NCBI RefSeq assembly: GCF_905120475.1
Contig: NZ_CAJHOE010000001.1
Coordinates: 62,001 to 126,000 of the forward strand
Reading direction: 5' to 3'
Source: Campylobacter suis
GTDB lineage: Bacteria; Campylobacterota; Campylobacteria; Campylobacterales; Campylobacteraceae
DNA: 64,000 nucleotides
Shown piece by piece: positions 17,410 through 26,584 of this stretch. Each line of letters opens with the position of its first letter. Position 1 is the stretch's first letter. The position numbers and the translations under genes are program-made. The notes beneath the pieces are model-generated. The model did no database searches. It saw only the letters and a program-made list of their open reading frames with translations, and was not told the DNA's origin.

Positions 17410-18492
17410 ATGATTTTAAAAATGCCTAATGAGTTTTATGCTGAAATTTTGAAGTTACAAGATGAATTTATCACTTGTGGTATTGAATTTTGCAAGCGTG
17501 CAAACCTAAATACACCTTTGCAAAATTTAAAAGATACGCTTTTAAAGATATTCTCAGTTTTTTATGGCAAAGAGGTAAATATGTGCATAGTTTTTGACGA
17601 ATTTGAGAACCTTTTGCCAAATTCTAGTATAAGAAAAAATCTTTTAAGCGAGATATTTTTAGGGCTTATTATAAATTTTAATAAAAACAATAAAAACGCT
17701 CAGTGGCTAATCTCATTAACAGAAGCCATCGATCAGATACAATACAAGCTTGATAAAAAAGAAAACTGCGACGCTTTGCCTGGCGAAAATTTAGTGAAAA
17801 ATCATGCAGAAAAAACATTTCAAAGCTATAAACAGGCATTTTTAGCTATAAAAAATGATAGTGCGGAGCTTGAGTTTTTAAACCTTTATGATGGCGTAAA
17901 TGTAAGAAATAATGCAGAAATTTTAGAGATAAACGATGAGTTTGTTGTCTTTAAGGTAGATGTGGTACAAATTTTAGCTATGAAGCAAGAGGGTAACGCG
18001 TTTATTATAAAAAATGACTATCTTTTAGGTCATATAAGAGCTGACATTGTAAGTTTTAATGTCTTAAAACAGACCGTAACTCTGAAAAATTTTACCCAAA
18101 TAGCTACCATGAACGCAAGTCTTAGAAAAAGCCAGCGCGTTCATCCACGAAAATTTACCCCAGCCACTTTAAAAAGTGCAAGTGCTGAAGTTTCTGGAAG
18201 CCTTTATGATATTTCAAATGGCGGCATAAGTGTGATTAGCAAAGATAGTGTAAGTTTTGAAAAAGATGAAAAGATAGTGGCAGAATTTGAGTTAGTGCCA
18301 TTTGAAGGCGGGCTTGGTTTTGGGATATGCCTTGATGTAGTGCTGGTTACAGACCTAGTTTGTAATGGCAGTATCCGCTACTGTTTAAAGGCTATAGATG
18401 ATGAAAACAGCAGTCTTATCGAAAGCTTTACAAATGCAAGAGTCCAAGAGACATTAAACGAACTTAAAAATCAAGCAAAACTTTATAGATGA
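17410..18492 (+). CDS. PilZ-domain protein, putative c-di-GMP effector
   Basis: A 360-residue soluble protein. Residues from about 235 on form a PilZ domain: RKSQRVHPR is the RxxxR cyclic-di-GMP arm and DISNGGISV the D-x-S-x-x-G motif, so ligand binding looks intact. The N-terminal 230 residues are mostly helical and match no family I recognise. It starts its own unit and is followed by the HerA-like ATPase after 6 bases, so the two are co-transcribed. C-di-GMP made by proteins such as the GGDEF protein at 37 kb could be the signal; the output (motility, adhesion) is unknown. Confidence 0.7.
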   Translation: MILKMPNEFYAEILKLQDEFITCGIEFCKRANLNTPLQNLKDTLLKIFSVFYGKEVNMCIVFDEFENLLPNSSIRKNLLSEIFLGLIINFNKNNKNAQWLISLTEAIDQIQYKLDKKENCDALPGENLVKNHAEKTFQSYKQAFLAIKNDSAELEFLNLYDGVNVRNNAEILEINDEFVVFKVDVVQILAMKQEGNAFIIKNDYLLGHIRADIVSFNVLKQTVTLKNFTQIATMNASLRKSQRVHPRKFTPATLKSASAEVSGSLYDISNGGISVISKDSVSFEKDEKIVAEFELVPFEGGLGFGICLDVVLVTDLVCNGSIRYCLKAIDDENSSLIESFTNARVQETLNELKNQAKLYR

Positions 18493-18498
18493 GAAAAG

Positions 18499-20790
18499 AT
18501 GAAAAGCATACAAGAGAATTTAAAGCTATTTTATATGGGACTAAAAGGCGGTGAGCCATTTTTTTATAAAAATAAGGACTTAACAACTCATGCTGCTATC
18601 ATTGGCATGACAGGTAGTGGTAAAACGGGTCTTGGTATCACGCTACTTGAAGAGGCTTGTATAGATAACATCCCAAGTATTATCATCGATCCAAAAGGAG
18701 ACATGACAAACTTGGCTTTGGCGTTTGCTGATATGAGTGCTGATGATTTTTTACCATACATAGATGAAAATGAAGCGGCAAATAAAGGGCTAAGCCAGCA
18801 GCAGATGGCTCAAAGCGAGAGTGAAACTTGGCGAAATGGGATAGAAGCAACTTTTCAAAATTTAGAGCGTGTAAAAACTTATAAAGACAGCGCAAATTTT
18901 ACCATCTATACACCAAAAAGTAGTGCTGGAGTAGGTGTTGCGCTACTTAGTGACTTTATGTGCCCCAACATAAAAGATGATGAAAGTTTTAGTAACTACA
19001 TAAACTCACTTGCGGCTTCTGTGCTTTCGCTTGTTGGCATAAATGATGAGGATATGAACTCAAAAGAGCAGCTTTTAGTCGCTACGATATTTGATACAAA
19101 ATTTAAAGAAGGTAGAGATGTTAGTATCGCTGAACTAATTGGTTTTATAGCCACGCCTCCATTTAGCAAGATAGGCGTATTTGATGTTGAGCAGTTTTAT
19201 CCATCAAGTGAGCGTATGAAGCTAGCCATAAAGATAAACACACTCGTTGCAAGCCCTAGTTTTAAGGGATGGAGTGAAGGTGTTAGGCTAGAAATTTCAA
19301 AAATGCTATTTGATGAAAATGGCAAAGCAAAGTGCAATATATTTACGATTTCGCATTTAAATGATACTGAAAGGATGTTTTTTGTAACTCTTTTGCTAAA
19401 TGAGATTATCGCTTGGATGAGAACAACTGAAGGTACTAGTTCGCTTAGAGCGATACTTTATATGGATGAAATTTTTGGATTTTTCCCACCAAATGGCAAT
19501 CCACCGAGCAAAACACCTATGCTTACGCTTTTAAAGCAGGCTCGTGCTTTTGGTATAGGCTGTATTTTAAGTACGCAAAATCCAGTAGATCTTGACTATA
19601 AGGGACTTAGCAATATCGGTACTTGGTTTATTGGTAGGCTTCAAACTGCGCAAGATAAGGCAAGGGTGATTGATGGGCTTACTGGAATTTCAGGTTCTGC
19701 GTTAGATAAGTCAGAGATAGAAACAACTATATCAAACCTTGCAAAACGCCACTTTTTGGTAAAAAATATCAACGATGATGGTTTGAGTGTTATCTCAACT
19801 CGCTGGGCATTAAGTTATCTAAAAGGACCGCTTTCAAGAGAGCAAATTTCAAATTTAATGAGCGAGCAAAAAGGCGAGTTTTCAAATAAAAAGGTCTCTA
19901 AAAAGATAGCTAGCTCAACTGTTGCACCGATCATCTCAGATGAGATAGAGCAGGTTTTTGCTTCTAACAAAGACTCTTTGGCACCAAATTTATTTGCTAG
20001 CGTAAAAGTACGCTATTATGATAGCAAAAAGGGCATAGATACCACAAAAGAGCTTAGCTACCTTTATGCTCTTGAAGAGACTCAAAAAGATGTAGACTGG
20101 ATGCAAGCTAGTGAAAATTTTAAATTTAACACTCAAGATAAACCAGATAATGCAAGTTATGAAACTTTGCCAAGTTTTATCCAAAGTGCTAAAAATTTAA
20201 AGAGTTTTGAAAAAGATTTTAAAGATTTTATATTTAGAAATGATCGCTTAGAGCTTCTTAGCGCAATGGATATAAATTCTCTTGCCGATGAAAGCAAAGA
20301 GCAGTTTTATGTGCGTTTAGCAGATAGATGTAATGAAATTTTAGAGCAAAAAAGTGCAGAGCTTACACAAAAATTTGAAAAAGAGAGAGCAAAGCTTGAA
20401 GAAAAACTAAATAAAGCGGCGATAAAGTTACAAAAAGAGCAGCAAGATATGACCGCTAGCGGACTTGATGCGATCATAAGTGTTGGTGCCAGCTTGCTTG
20501 GGGCATTTTTGGGTGGTAGCAGGGGTGTAACAAAAACAAGCGTTGGCAAGATAGCAACAGGTGTTAAAAGTGCCAGCAGAGTACTAAAAAACCGCACCGA
20601 TGTTAAACATAGCGAGCAAAGTGTAGAGGATATAAATGCCCAAATAGAGCAGCTAACACAAAATTTTGAGATACAAGCCCAAGAGCTAAAAGATACATAC
20701 GATGTAAAAAATATCAAGCTTGAGAGCCTAATATTGCCACCAAAAAAGAGCGATATATATGATGAAAAAGTTGTTTTGCTGTGGAAATAG
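18499..20790 (+). CDS. HerA/VirB4-type P-loop ATPase
   Basis: A 763-residue ATPase. Walker A is GMTGSGKT (36-43), the partner strand continues SIIIDPKGDMTNLAL, Walker B is LYMDEIFGFFPP, and LKQARAFGIGCILSTQNPVDLD is the HerA/FtsK-type sensor and arginine-finger region. The C-terminal third has a long coiled coil (about 615-665), a Gly/Ala-rich stretch (SVGASLLGAFLGG) and another coiled coil. It fits the 'helicase HerA-like / DUF853' group, hexameric motors on DNA. No NurA nuclease lies nearby, so it is not a standard HerA-NurA pair. Function unknown; DNA translocation is inferred. Confidence 0.65.
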   Translation: MKSIQENLKLFYMGLKGGEPFFYKNKDLTTHAAIIGMTGSGKTGLGITLLEEACIDNIPSIIIDPKGDMTNLALAFADMSADDFLPYIDENEAANKGLSQQQMAQSESETWRNGIEATFQNLERVKTYKDSANFTIYTPKSSAGVGVALLSDFMCPNIKDDESFSNYINSLAASVLSLVGINDEDMNSKEQLLVATIFDTKFKEGRDVSIAELIGFIATPPFSKIGVFDVEQFYPSSERMKLAIKINTLVASPSFKGWSEGVRLEISKMLFDENGKAKCNIFTISHLNDTERMFFVTLLLNEIIAWMRTTEGTSSLRAILYMDEIFGFFPPNGNPPSKTPMLTLLKQARAFGIGCILSTQNPVDLDYKGLSNIGTWFIGRLQTAQDKARVIDGLTGISGSALDKSEIETTISNLAKRHFLVKNINDDGLSVISTRWALSYLKGPLSREQISNLMSEQKGEFSNKKVSKKIASSTVAPIISDEIEQVFASNKDSLAPNLFASVKVRYYDSKKGIDTTKELSYLYALEETQKDVDWMQASENFKFNTQDKPDNASYETLPSFIQSAKNLKSFEKDFKDFIFRNDRLELLSAMDINSLADESKEQFYVRLADRCNEILEQKSAELTQKFEKERAKLEEKLNKAAIKLQKEQQDMTASGLDAIISVGASLLGAFLGGSRGVTKTSVGKIATGVKSASRVLKNRTDVKHSEQSVEDINAQIEQLTQNFEIQAQELKDTYDVKNIKLESLILPPKKSDIYDEKVVLLWK

Positions 20791-20854
20791 ATATTTTATA
20801 AAATTATCAGGAAAATTTAAATATTATGCCAACTTTTAAATTTAAAGGCTTAAA

Positions 20855-21466
20855 ATGAACGAAAACTTAATAGCATATCTCATCGCCTACATTCTTGGAG
20901 GCATACCTTTTGGGCTTATATTTGGTAAAATTTTTGCAAATGTTAATATTACTGAAGCTGGAAGTGGTAGCATAGGCGCGACAAATGTTCTTCGTGTTTT
21001 AAAAGAAAAAGAGCCAAAAAAGGCGAAAAAGATAGCCATTTTAACCGTTGTATGTGATGTTTTAAAGGGAATTTTACCGCTTTTTGTAGCAAAAGCCATA
21101 GGACTTAGTGAGCAGACGCTTTGGGCTATGGCAGTTTTGTCGGTAATAGGACACTGCTTTTCTCCGTTTTTAAAATTTGAGGGTGGAAAAGGTGTTGCGA
21201 CTGGTGCTGGTGTGCTTGGGTTTTTCTTACCATTTGAGTTGATCATAGCCCTTGTCGTGTGGTTTGTGGTTGGAAAAGTGTTAAAAATAAGCTCCCTTGC
21301 TTCGCTTGCTGCACTTCTTGCGATAGTTTTATCCAGCTTTGTTGTAACTTCACAAACCGCCATCCATTCGCATGCACCAATACTAATCATCGCCTATATC
21401 GTCTTTTATAAGCACATACCAAACATTAGGCGACTACTTAGCGGTCAGGAAACAAAGGTTATATGA
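20855..21466 (+). CDS. plsY: Glycerol-3-phosphate acyltransferase PlsY
   Basis: A 203-residue inner-membrane enzyme with about five spans that transfers the acyl group of acyl-phosphate to glycerol 3-phosphate, the first step of phospholipid synthesis. The three cytoplasmic motifs are present: GSGSIGATNVLR, the FxxFEGGKGVATGAG segment, and IAYIVFYKHIPNIRRLL at the end. The stop overlaps folB by 4 bases. Confidence 0.94.
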   Translation: MNENLIAYLIAYILGGIPFGLIFGKIFANVNITEAGSGSIGATNVLRVLKEKEPKKAKKIAILTVVCDVLKGILPLFVAKAIGLSEQTLWAMAVLSVIGHCFSPFLKFEGGKGVATGAGVLGFFLPFELIIALVVWFVVGKVLKISSLASLAALLAIVLSSFVVTSQTAIHSHAPILIIAYIVFYKHIPNIRRLLSGQETKVI

Positions 21467-21780
21467 CTACAACTTTGATAAAAGACTATGAGTTTAGCAC
21501 GATCATTGGTATGCTAGACTTTGAGCGCAAAATACCGCAAAAAGTGCGTTTAAATTCTAGTTTTACAAGTGATGGGTTTATTGATTATGCAGAGATGATA
21601 GATTTTATACAAAGTTTTTACAATGAGCAAAAATTTCTAAGCGTTGAAGAGTCTGTTGAAAAAACTGCAGGGGCTTTGAAGCAAAAATTTACAAATTTGC
21701 GCTCTATAAATCTAGAAATTTTAAAAATTGAGATAGTCAAAAATGCCCTAGTTGGTGCAAAAATAGAGCTTGTTTATTAA
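21463..21780 (+). CDS. folB: Dihydroneopterin aldolase-like protein
   Basis: A 105-residue small alpha/beta protein of the T-fold class. It starts IKDYEFSTIIGMLDFERKIPQKVRLN, the substrate-binding segment of FolB (I-G-x-x-x-x-E-R), and has the later LRSINLEILK...VGAKIEL pattern. FolB makes 6-hydroxymethyl-dihydropterin in folate synthesis. The usual catalytic lysine near the end is not obvious, so activity is less sure than fold. Coupled to plsY, as in other Campylobacter. Confidence 0.75.
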   Translation: MTTTLIKDYEFSTIIGMLDFERKIPQKVRLNSSFTSDGFIDYAEMIDFIQSFYNEQKFLSVEESVEKTAGALKQKFTNLRSINLEILKIEIVKNALVGAKIELVY

Positions 21781-21820
21781 AAATTTATTAAAGTATCTTG
21801 AAATATTGCTTAATTTCTGA

Positions 21821-21826
21821 TATAAT
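21821..21826 (+). promoter_or_regulatory. -10 box of the cosR-like regulator
   Basis: TATAAT 36 bases before the ATG at 21857, with a T-rich region upstream. Confidence 0.6.
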
Positions 21827-21856
21827 CCGCATAAAATTTTAACACAAGGAATCATA

Positions 21857-22528
21857 ATGAGAATTCTCATAGTAGAAGATGAAGTAACTCTAAATAAAAC
21901 TATAGCTGAAGGTCTTCAAGAATTTGGCTACCAGACTGATAGCTCTGAAAATTTTAAAGATGCTGAGTATTTTATAGGCATTAGAAACTACGACCTAGTT
22001 TTGACTGACTGGATGCTTCCAGATGGTGATGGCGTTGATCTTATTAATGTTATAAAACACAAGAGTCCACGCACTTCAGTTGTGGTTTTATCGGCAAAAG
22101 ATGATAAAGATAGCGAAATAAAGGCACTTAGGGCGGGCGCTGATGATTATATCAGAAAGCCATTTGACTTTGATGTTTTGGTTGCTCGTATAGAGGCTAG
22201 ACTTCGCTTTGGTGGAACAAATATCATTAAGATAGACGATCTTACGATAAATCCAGATGAAGAAAAGATAACATATCTTGGCAAAGAGATAGAGCTAAAA
22301 GGTAAGCCATTTGAGGTCTTAACTCACCTTGCTCGCCACTCAGATCAGATAGTAAGCAAAGAGCAGTTACTTGATGCTATCTGGGAAGAGCCAGAGCTAG
22401 TAACTCCAAATGTTATCGAAGTTGCGATTAACCAAATTCGCCAAAAAATGGATAAGCCACTCAATATCTCGACTATCGAAACAGTTCGCCGCCGTGGATA
22501 TAGATTTTGCTTTCCCAAAAAAGCTTAA
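21857..22528 (+). CDS. cosR: OmpR-family response regulator, CosR-like, with intact phospho-acceptor
   Basis: A 223-residue regulator: receiver domain (1-118) and winged-helix DNA-binding domain (about 125-222). The sequence, especially the C-terminal half (KGKPFEVLTHLARHSDQIVS), is close to C. jejuni CosR and H. pylori HsrA, which control oxidative-stress and essential genes. Those relatives are orphan regulators lacking the usual phosphorylated aspartate. Here the acidic pocket (E7, D8), the acceptor D51 (LTDWMLPDGDG), S79 and K101 are all present. A histidine kinase gene overlaps its end by 22 bases. So this version looks like a conventional two-component regulator. Own promoter, ATG with AAGGAAT upstream. 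Confidence 0.88.
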   Translation: MRILIVEDEVTLNKTIAEGLQEFGYQTDSSENFKDAEYFIGIRNYDLVLTDWMLPDGDGVDLINVIKHKSPRTSVVVLSAKDDKDSEIKALRAGADDYIRKPFDFDVLVARIEARLRFGGTNIIKIDDLTINPDEEKITYLGKEIELKGKPFEVLTHLARHSDQIVSKEQLLDAIWEEPELVTPNVIEVAINQIRQKMDKPLNISTIETVRRRGYRFCFPKKA

Positions 22529-23808
22529 GAACTAGATTTATACTGCAATTAGCATCAGCTTCAATGATGCTAATTGTCATCATTTCTTTTATCCTTTACT
22601 ATTACATTAGAGTTACGGTTTATGAAGTAGTAGTGCAAACCTTGGCATATGAAGCACGCTCATATGCTGCAAAACCAGAGCTTTTTAACCCAAGCGGACA
22701 GAAAAATTTTACCATAACACTACCTGATAGACTTGCCACAAATGTACAGATAATAAACGAAAAAATACCCAAAAAAAAGCCATATTACATACACTACACG
22801 CAAAATAAGCAAGACTTTTTATCGCTTTATTATCCGCTAGATAGTAGTTCTTATATTAGACTTACCAAAAATACCACAATGCAAAGCGATACGATGAATC
22901 AAATTTTCATCGACATTATAATCGTAAACGCCACTTCAATCATGCTCGTGCTTTTTTATGCGCTATTTCTTTCAAGAATGCTTTTAGTTCCTATCAAAAA
23001 GCTTAGTTTAATGCTTGGTGATTTGAATGAAAAATTTTTAAAAGAGATAGATGCTCAAAGTTTGCCAAATGAATTTCAAGGACTTGGTGCAAGCATTAAC
23101 CAGCTTATACGGCGCATTCAAACATTTGTGACTTACCAAAAGGAGCTTTTTGTAGGCACTGCACATGAGCTTAAGACACCTCTTGCAGTAATGAAGACTA
23201 AAAATGAAGTTACACTTTTAAAACCAAGAGAAAACGAAAAATATATCGAGGTTTTGCGCACAAATAACGAAGCCATCGATGGTATGAATAAAATGATAGG
23301 CTCTATCCTTGAGATAGGCAGGCAAGAGGGTGCGCAGTTTGAGGAGCCAGTTAGTACTGATGTTATCGGCTTTTTAAGAAAATTAGGAAATAACTTTAAA
23401 ATTTTAGCTCATCAAGATGGAAAAAAGGTTGAGTTAGATTTAAAACCAGAAATTTTTAATCTCAATATTCAGCAAACCTTACTAACTCATGTTGTTCAAA
23501 ATTTTGCACAAAATGCGATAAAATTCTCCCCAGAAGGTAAAACCGTGACGATAGCTTCAAAAGTTGAAGGGTCAAATTTTATCATAGAGGTGCTTGATGA
23601 GGGTGTCGGGATAGATGAGGATAAAGATTTATTTGCTCCGTTTAAACGCTATGGGAACAAGGGCGGAAGTGGGCTTGGCTTGTTTTTGGCAAAGGGCGCA
23701 GCACAAGCACTTGGCGGTGATGTAAGTATAAAAAACCGAGCCGATACACAGGGCGCCGTGGCTACATTTACCCTGCCTATTAGAACAAAATTTAAAAATA
23801 AAAAGTAA
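22507..23808 (+). CDS. Sensor histidine kinase paired with the CosR-like regulator
   Basis: A 433-residue membrane kinase. Two spans (about 10-33 and 138-160) flank a roughly 100-residue periplasmic sensor domain; a HAMP-like linker follows. The H-box is TAHELKTPLAVM, the N-box FAQNAIKFSPEG, the G1 box DEGVGID and the G2 box GGSGLGLFLAKG, all intact, so it should autophosphorylate. The start is a TTG at 22507 inside the end of the regulator gene; the next in-frame ATG (22564) would cut into the first span. The overlap implies strict co-expression with the regulator. Signal unknown. Confidence 0.85.
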   Translation: MLSQKSLRTRFILQLASASMMLIVIISFILYYYIRVTVYEVVVQTLAYEARSYAAKPELFNPSGQKNFTITLPDRLATNVQIINEKIPKKKPYYIHYTQNKQDFLSLYYPLDSSSYIRLTKNTTMQSDTMNQIFIDIIIVNATSIMLVLFYALFLSRMLLVPIKKLSLMLGDLNEKFLKEIDAQSLPNEFQGLGASINQLIRRIQTFVTYQKELFVGTAHELKTPLAVMKTKNEVTLLKPRENEKYIEVLRTNNEAIDGMNKMIGSILEIGRQEGAQFEEPVSTDVIGFLRKLGNNFKILAHQDGKKVELDLKPEIFNLNIQQTLLTHVVQNFAQNAIKFSPEGKTVTIASKVEGSNFIIEVLDEGVGIDEDKDLFAPFKRYGNKGGSGLGLFLAKGAAQALGGDVSIKNRADTQGAVATFTLPIRTKFKNKK

Positions 23809-23812
23809 AAAA

Positions 23813-25288
23813 ATGGCAAAAAGAACAGCAGTAATCGACCTTGGCTCAAATTCAATGCGTATGGCTATTTATGAGCGCACATCGCGTTGGGGCTTTTTTA
23901 TACTGAGTGAGTACAAAATGAAAGTGCGACTTGGTGAAGGTGGCTATGGAAATGGTGGAGAAATTTCGGAGCAGTCTATGCAAAAGGCATTTGCAGCATT
24001 TAGTGAGTTTAAAAGCATTGCAAAAAGCTATAAATGTATGAAAATTTTTTGTGTTGGAACGAGTGCTTTAAGAGATGCTCCAAATTCAAACGAGCTTATA
24101 GCTATGGTGCGAAACAAACTTGGTATAAGTATCAAAGTTATAAACGGACAAGATGAAGCTACTTATGGCGCGATAGCTGCAAATAGGCTTTTGCCCGCAC
24201 TTAATGACGCTATCACGCTTGATATTGGTGGTGGCTCAAGTGAGCTAGCCTTTATAAAAGACTCAAAGATCGTTGGTGCTGTTTCGCTAGATATAGGTAC
24301 CGTTAGGCTAAAAGAGCTCTTTTCTGACAAAAAAGATAAGGCGAGTTTGGATGAGTTTTTATCTAAGATAATTTCAAAAATACCTGCAAATTTTAGGTGC
24401 GAAAACATCATCGCTATTGGTGGCAGTTTGCGTGCACTTTCGACGGCAATAATGTCAAAAATTTCCTACCCTATATCAACTATTCATGGCTTTAGATATG
24501 AGTTAAAAGAGCATGAAAATTTTATCACCTCTCTTATTGCGGCAAATAACGATGAGCTTGAGGGTTTTGCGATAAAAAAGGATAGATTTGATACGATAAG
24601 AGAGGGCGCTACGATATTTTTAAACATAGCAAAGGCTCTTGGCTGTAAAAATATATATACAAGTGGCGTTGGAGTGCGCGAGGGTGTATTTTTGGCAGAT
24701 TTTTTACGAAAAAGTGGCAAAGGTGAACTTTGCGAGCGTGTAGGAAAATTCCCAGAAGGCTTAAATGTCAGCATAAAAAGTTTGCAAGATCGTTTCGCAA
24801 TAACTGATAATAAGAGTGTTTGCAAATATGCAAGAGGCATCTATGATGCTTTAGCTGAACTTCATGGCTTTGAGGGCGCTTATCTTAATGAGCTTGTGAG
24901 TGCGGCTAGAATTTACAATATCGGCGCTGACATCGGCTTTTACTCAGACCACATAAATTCAGCATATCTTGTTTTAAATGCCCTAAATTTTGGCTTTACA
25001 CACGAGCAAAAGGCACTTATAGCAAGTATCATCGCTACAAATGGCAAGAAAAATGTGTATGAATATGACAAGTATAAAACTTTGTTGCCAAAGCAAGATA
25101 CTGTGCGCTGGTTGAGTTTTATGCTTTCGCTGGCTAGGATGTTAAATTTAAACTGCGCTGATTTAAAGCTTGAGTTTAGCTTTAATAACAACACACTTTT
25201 TATAAATGGCGCAAAGTGTTTACAGATGGCAAAAGAGGAGATAAAAAAGCTTGCTAAGCCAGAAATTTTTGCCATTAGTTTTAACTAA
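23813..25288 (+). CDS. ppx: Exopolyphosphatase / guanosine pentaphosphate phosphatase
   Basis: A 491-residue Ppx/GppA protein of the ASKHA fold. The two phosphate-binding loops are VIDLGSNSMRMAIYE (near the N-terminus) and TLDIGGGSSELAFI; the GVGVREGVFLADFL motif and a C-terminal helical HD-like domain follow. It degrades polyphosphate or converts pppGpp to ppGpp; C. jejuni has two such proteins and this sequence alone cannot tell which role this one has. It starts 4 bases after the kinase stop, so it is probably on the same transcript, tying the regulator pair to phosphate/stringent signalling. Confidence 0.88.
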   Translation: MAKRTAVIDLGSNSMRMAIYERTSRWGFFILSEYKMKVRLGEGGYGNGGEISEQSMQKAFAAFSEFKSIAKSYKCMKIFCVGTSALRDAPNSNELIAMVRNKLGISIKVINGQDEATYGAIAANRLLPALNDAITLDIGGGSSELAFIKDSKIVGAVSLDIGTVRLKELFSDKKDKASLDEFLSKIISKIPANFRCENIIAIGGSLRALSTAIMSKISYPISTIHGFRYELKEHENFITSLIAANNDELEGFAIKKDRFDTIREGATIFLNIAKALGCKNIYTSGVGVREGVFLADFLRKSGKGELCERVGKFPEGLNVSIKSLQDRFAITDNKSVCKYARGIYDALAELHGFEGAYLNELVSAARIYNIGADIGFYSDHINSAYLVLNALNFGFTHEQKALIASIIATNGKKNVYEYDKYKTLLPKQDTVRWLSFMLSLARMLNLNCADLKLEFSFNNNTLFINGAKCLQMAKEEIKKLAKPEIFAISFN

Positions 25289-25321
25289 TCTTAAAATCTT
25301 AGAAACTCAAAAGGAGGCGCT

Positions 25322-26584
25322 ATGATAGTTAGTAAAACCTATGAAATTCCATCATGTGATGATGTTGAGCTTGGTATAAAGCGTAGATCGCTTCTTGATT
25401 TTAAGCTAAGTTATGAAGATGGTAAAGAGATAGAGGCTATCATCTTTATAGTACCAGGGCTTGGCGATGATGCTGATGCTAACTATAGAGAGCATTTAGC
25501 AGAGTTTGTAGCTAGCGAGTTTAATGTCGCGGTCGCTAGTGTAAATTATCACTGTATAGGCAACAGACCGCAAACTGGTTCTACATTTTTTATGGATGAG
25601 TTTGATAGGAAAATATTATCCCAAGAGTGTCAAAAGATAGGCGTTGGGCTAACTGGTGATATGAGTGCTCTTGAAAATTTTGACAAGATGTATCAGTTTT
25701 TAACCAATCTTGATAGCCACATAACCCAGTGCAAACAAAATGGCTCTTTGTCTCATGAGTTTATAATGCATCTACCCCTAACGCTTGCTCCGACAAAAAA
25801 TGAGTATCAAAACTATGGCATTATGCAAGCTCAAGATCTTATAAATGCCTTACTTTACATTAAGTCAAGTGCCCTATTTAAGACAAAGGGAGAGGCTAAA
25901 AATTTACCTTGCGTGATGGTGGGTAGCTCACATGGAGGCTATTTGGTAAATATGGCAGCAAAGGTTGCGCCTTGGCAGATAGATGGCGTTATAGACAACA
26001 GCAGTTATGCCATTATCCCTTGGCGCATGATAGGCTTTGGCAAAGAGATTGACTATACGAAATACTGCTGTTTTTGCGCAAAAGAATTTTTTGAGAATAT
26101 TTTTATTTACGGCTCTGATAAGACAATGTGGACACTTGATAAAAGCTCTTCAAATTTCTTTTCTCAAGCTCATGAAGACATACGAAATGTCTTAAATTTA
26201 CAACATCTAAAAGAGCAAAGCAAGCAGCATAAGCCCATATATGTTGGCTATCATTGCGGTGTTAGCGACTTTATAGCACCACCACAAGATAAGATAAATC
26301 TTTACGATGAGCTTAAAAATTTAGGCTTTGATGCGACCTTACATCTTATAAAAGATCAAAGTGAAGTTGATGGAAGATTTATTAAAAATTTAACTCATGG
26401 CATGGGCATGTCATATAAAGAACTTATCAAAAAAGAGCTTGCGTTAATGTTAGAAAAAATTTCAAAACAAAAACAAACACGGGCAAAAAAGAGCAGTATC
26501 AGCTATATAAGTGACAATCTTATATATAAATTTACGCAAAAAAATGACAAAATAAAGCTACAAATTTCAAAAATTTCAATTTAG
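25322..26584 (+). CDS. DUF2920 family alpha/beta-hydrolase-like protein
   Basis: A 420-residue soluble protein of the DUF2920 family (the '617 family' of C. jejuni). Strand-loop IFIVPGLGDDAD resembles an oxyanion-hole segment, and GSSHGGYLVNMAA (about 202-214) is a nucleophile elbow with Ser; the late NLTHGMGMS may supply the catalytic His, and the Asp in YHCGVSDF the acid. So an esterase/peptidase-type fold is likely, but no substrate is known. In C. jejuni these genes sit near flagellar glycosylation genes and often carry phase-variable G tracts; no such tract is visible here. It follows ppx after 33 bases with a strong AAAGGAGG site. Confidence 0.68.
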   Translation: MIVSKTYEIPSCDDVELGIKRRSLLDFKLSYEDGKEIEAIIFIVPGLGDDADANYREHLAEFVASEFNVAVASVNYHCIGNRPQTGSTFFMDEFDRKILSQECQKIGVGLTGDMSALENFDKMYQFLTNLDSHITQCKQNGSLSHEFIMHLPLTLAPTKNEYQNYGIMQAQDLINALLYIKSSALFKTKGEAKNLPCVMVGSSHGGYLVNMAAKVAPWQIDGVIDNSSYAIIPWRMIGFGKEIDYTKYCCFCAKEFFENIFIYGSDKTMWTLDKSSSNFFSQAHEDIRNVLNLQHLKEQSKQHKPIYVGYHCGVSDFIAPPQDKINLYDELKNLGFDATLHLIKDQSEVDGRFIKNLTHGMGMSYKELIKKELALMLEKISKQKQTRAKKSSISYISDNLIYKFTQKNDKIKLQISKISI

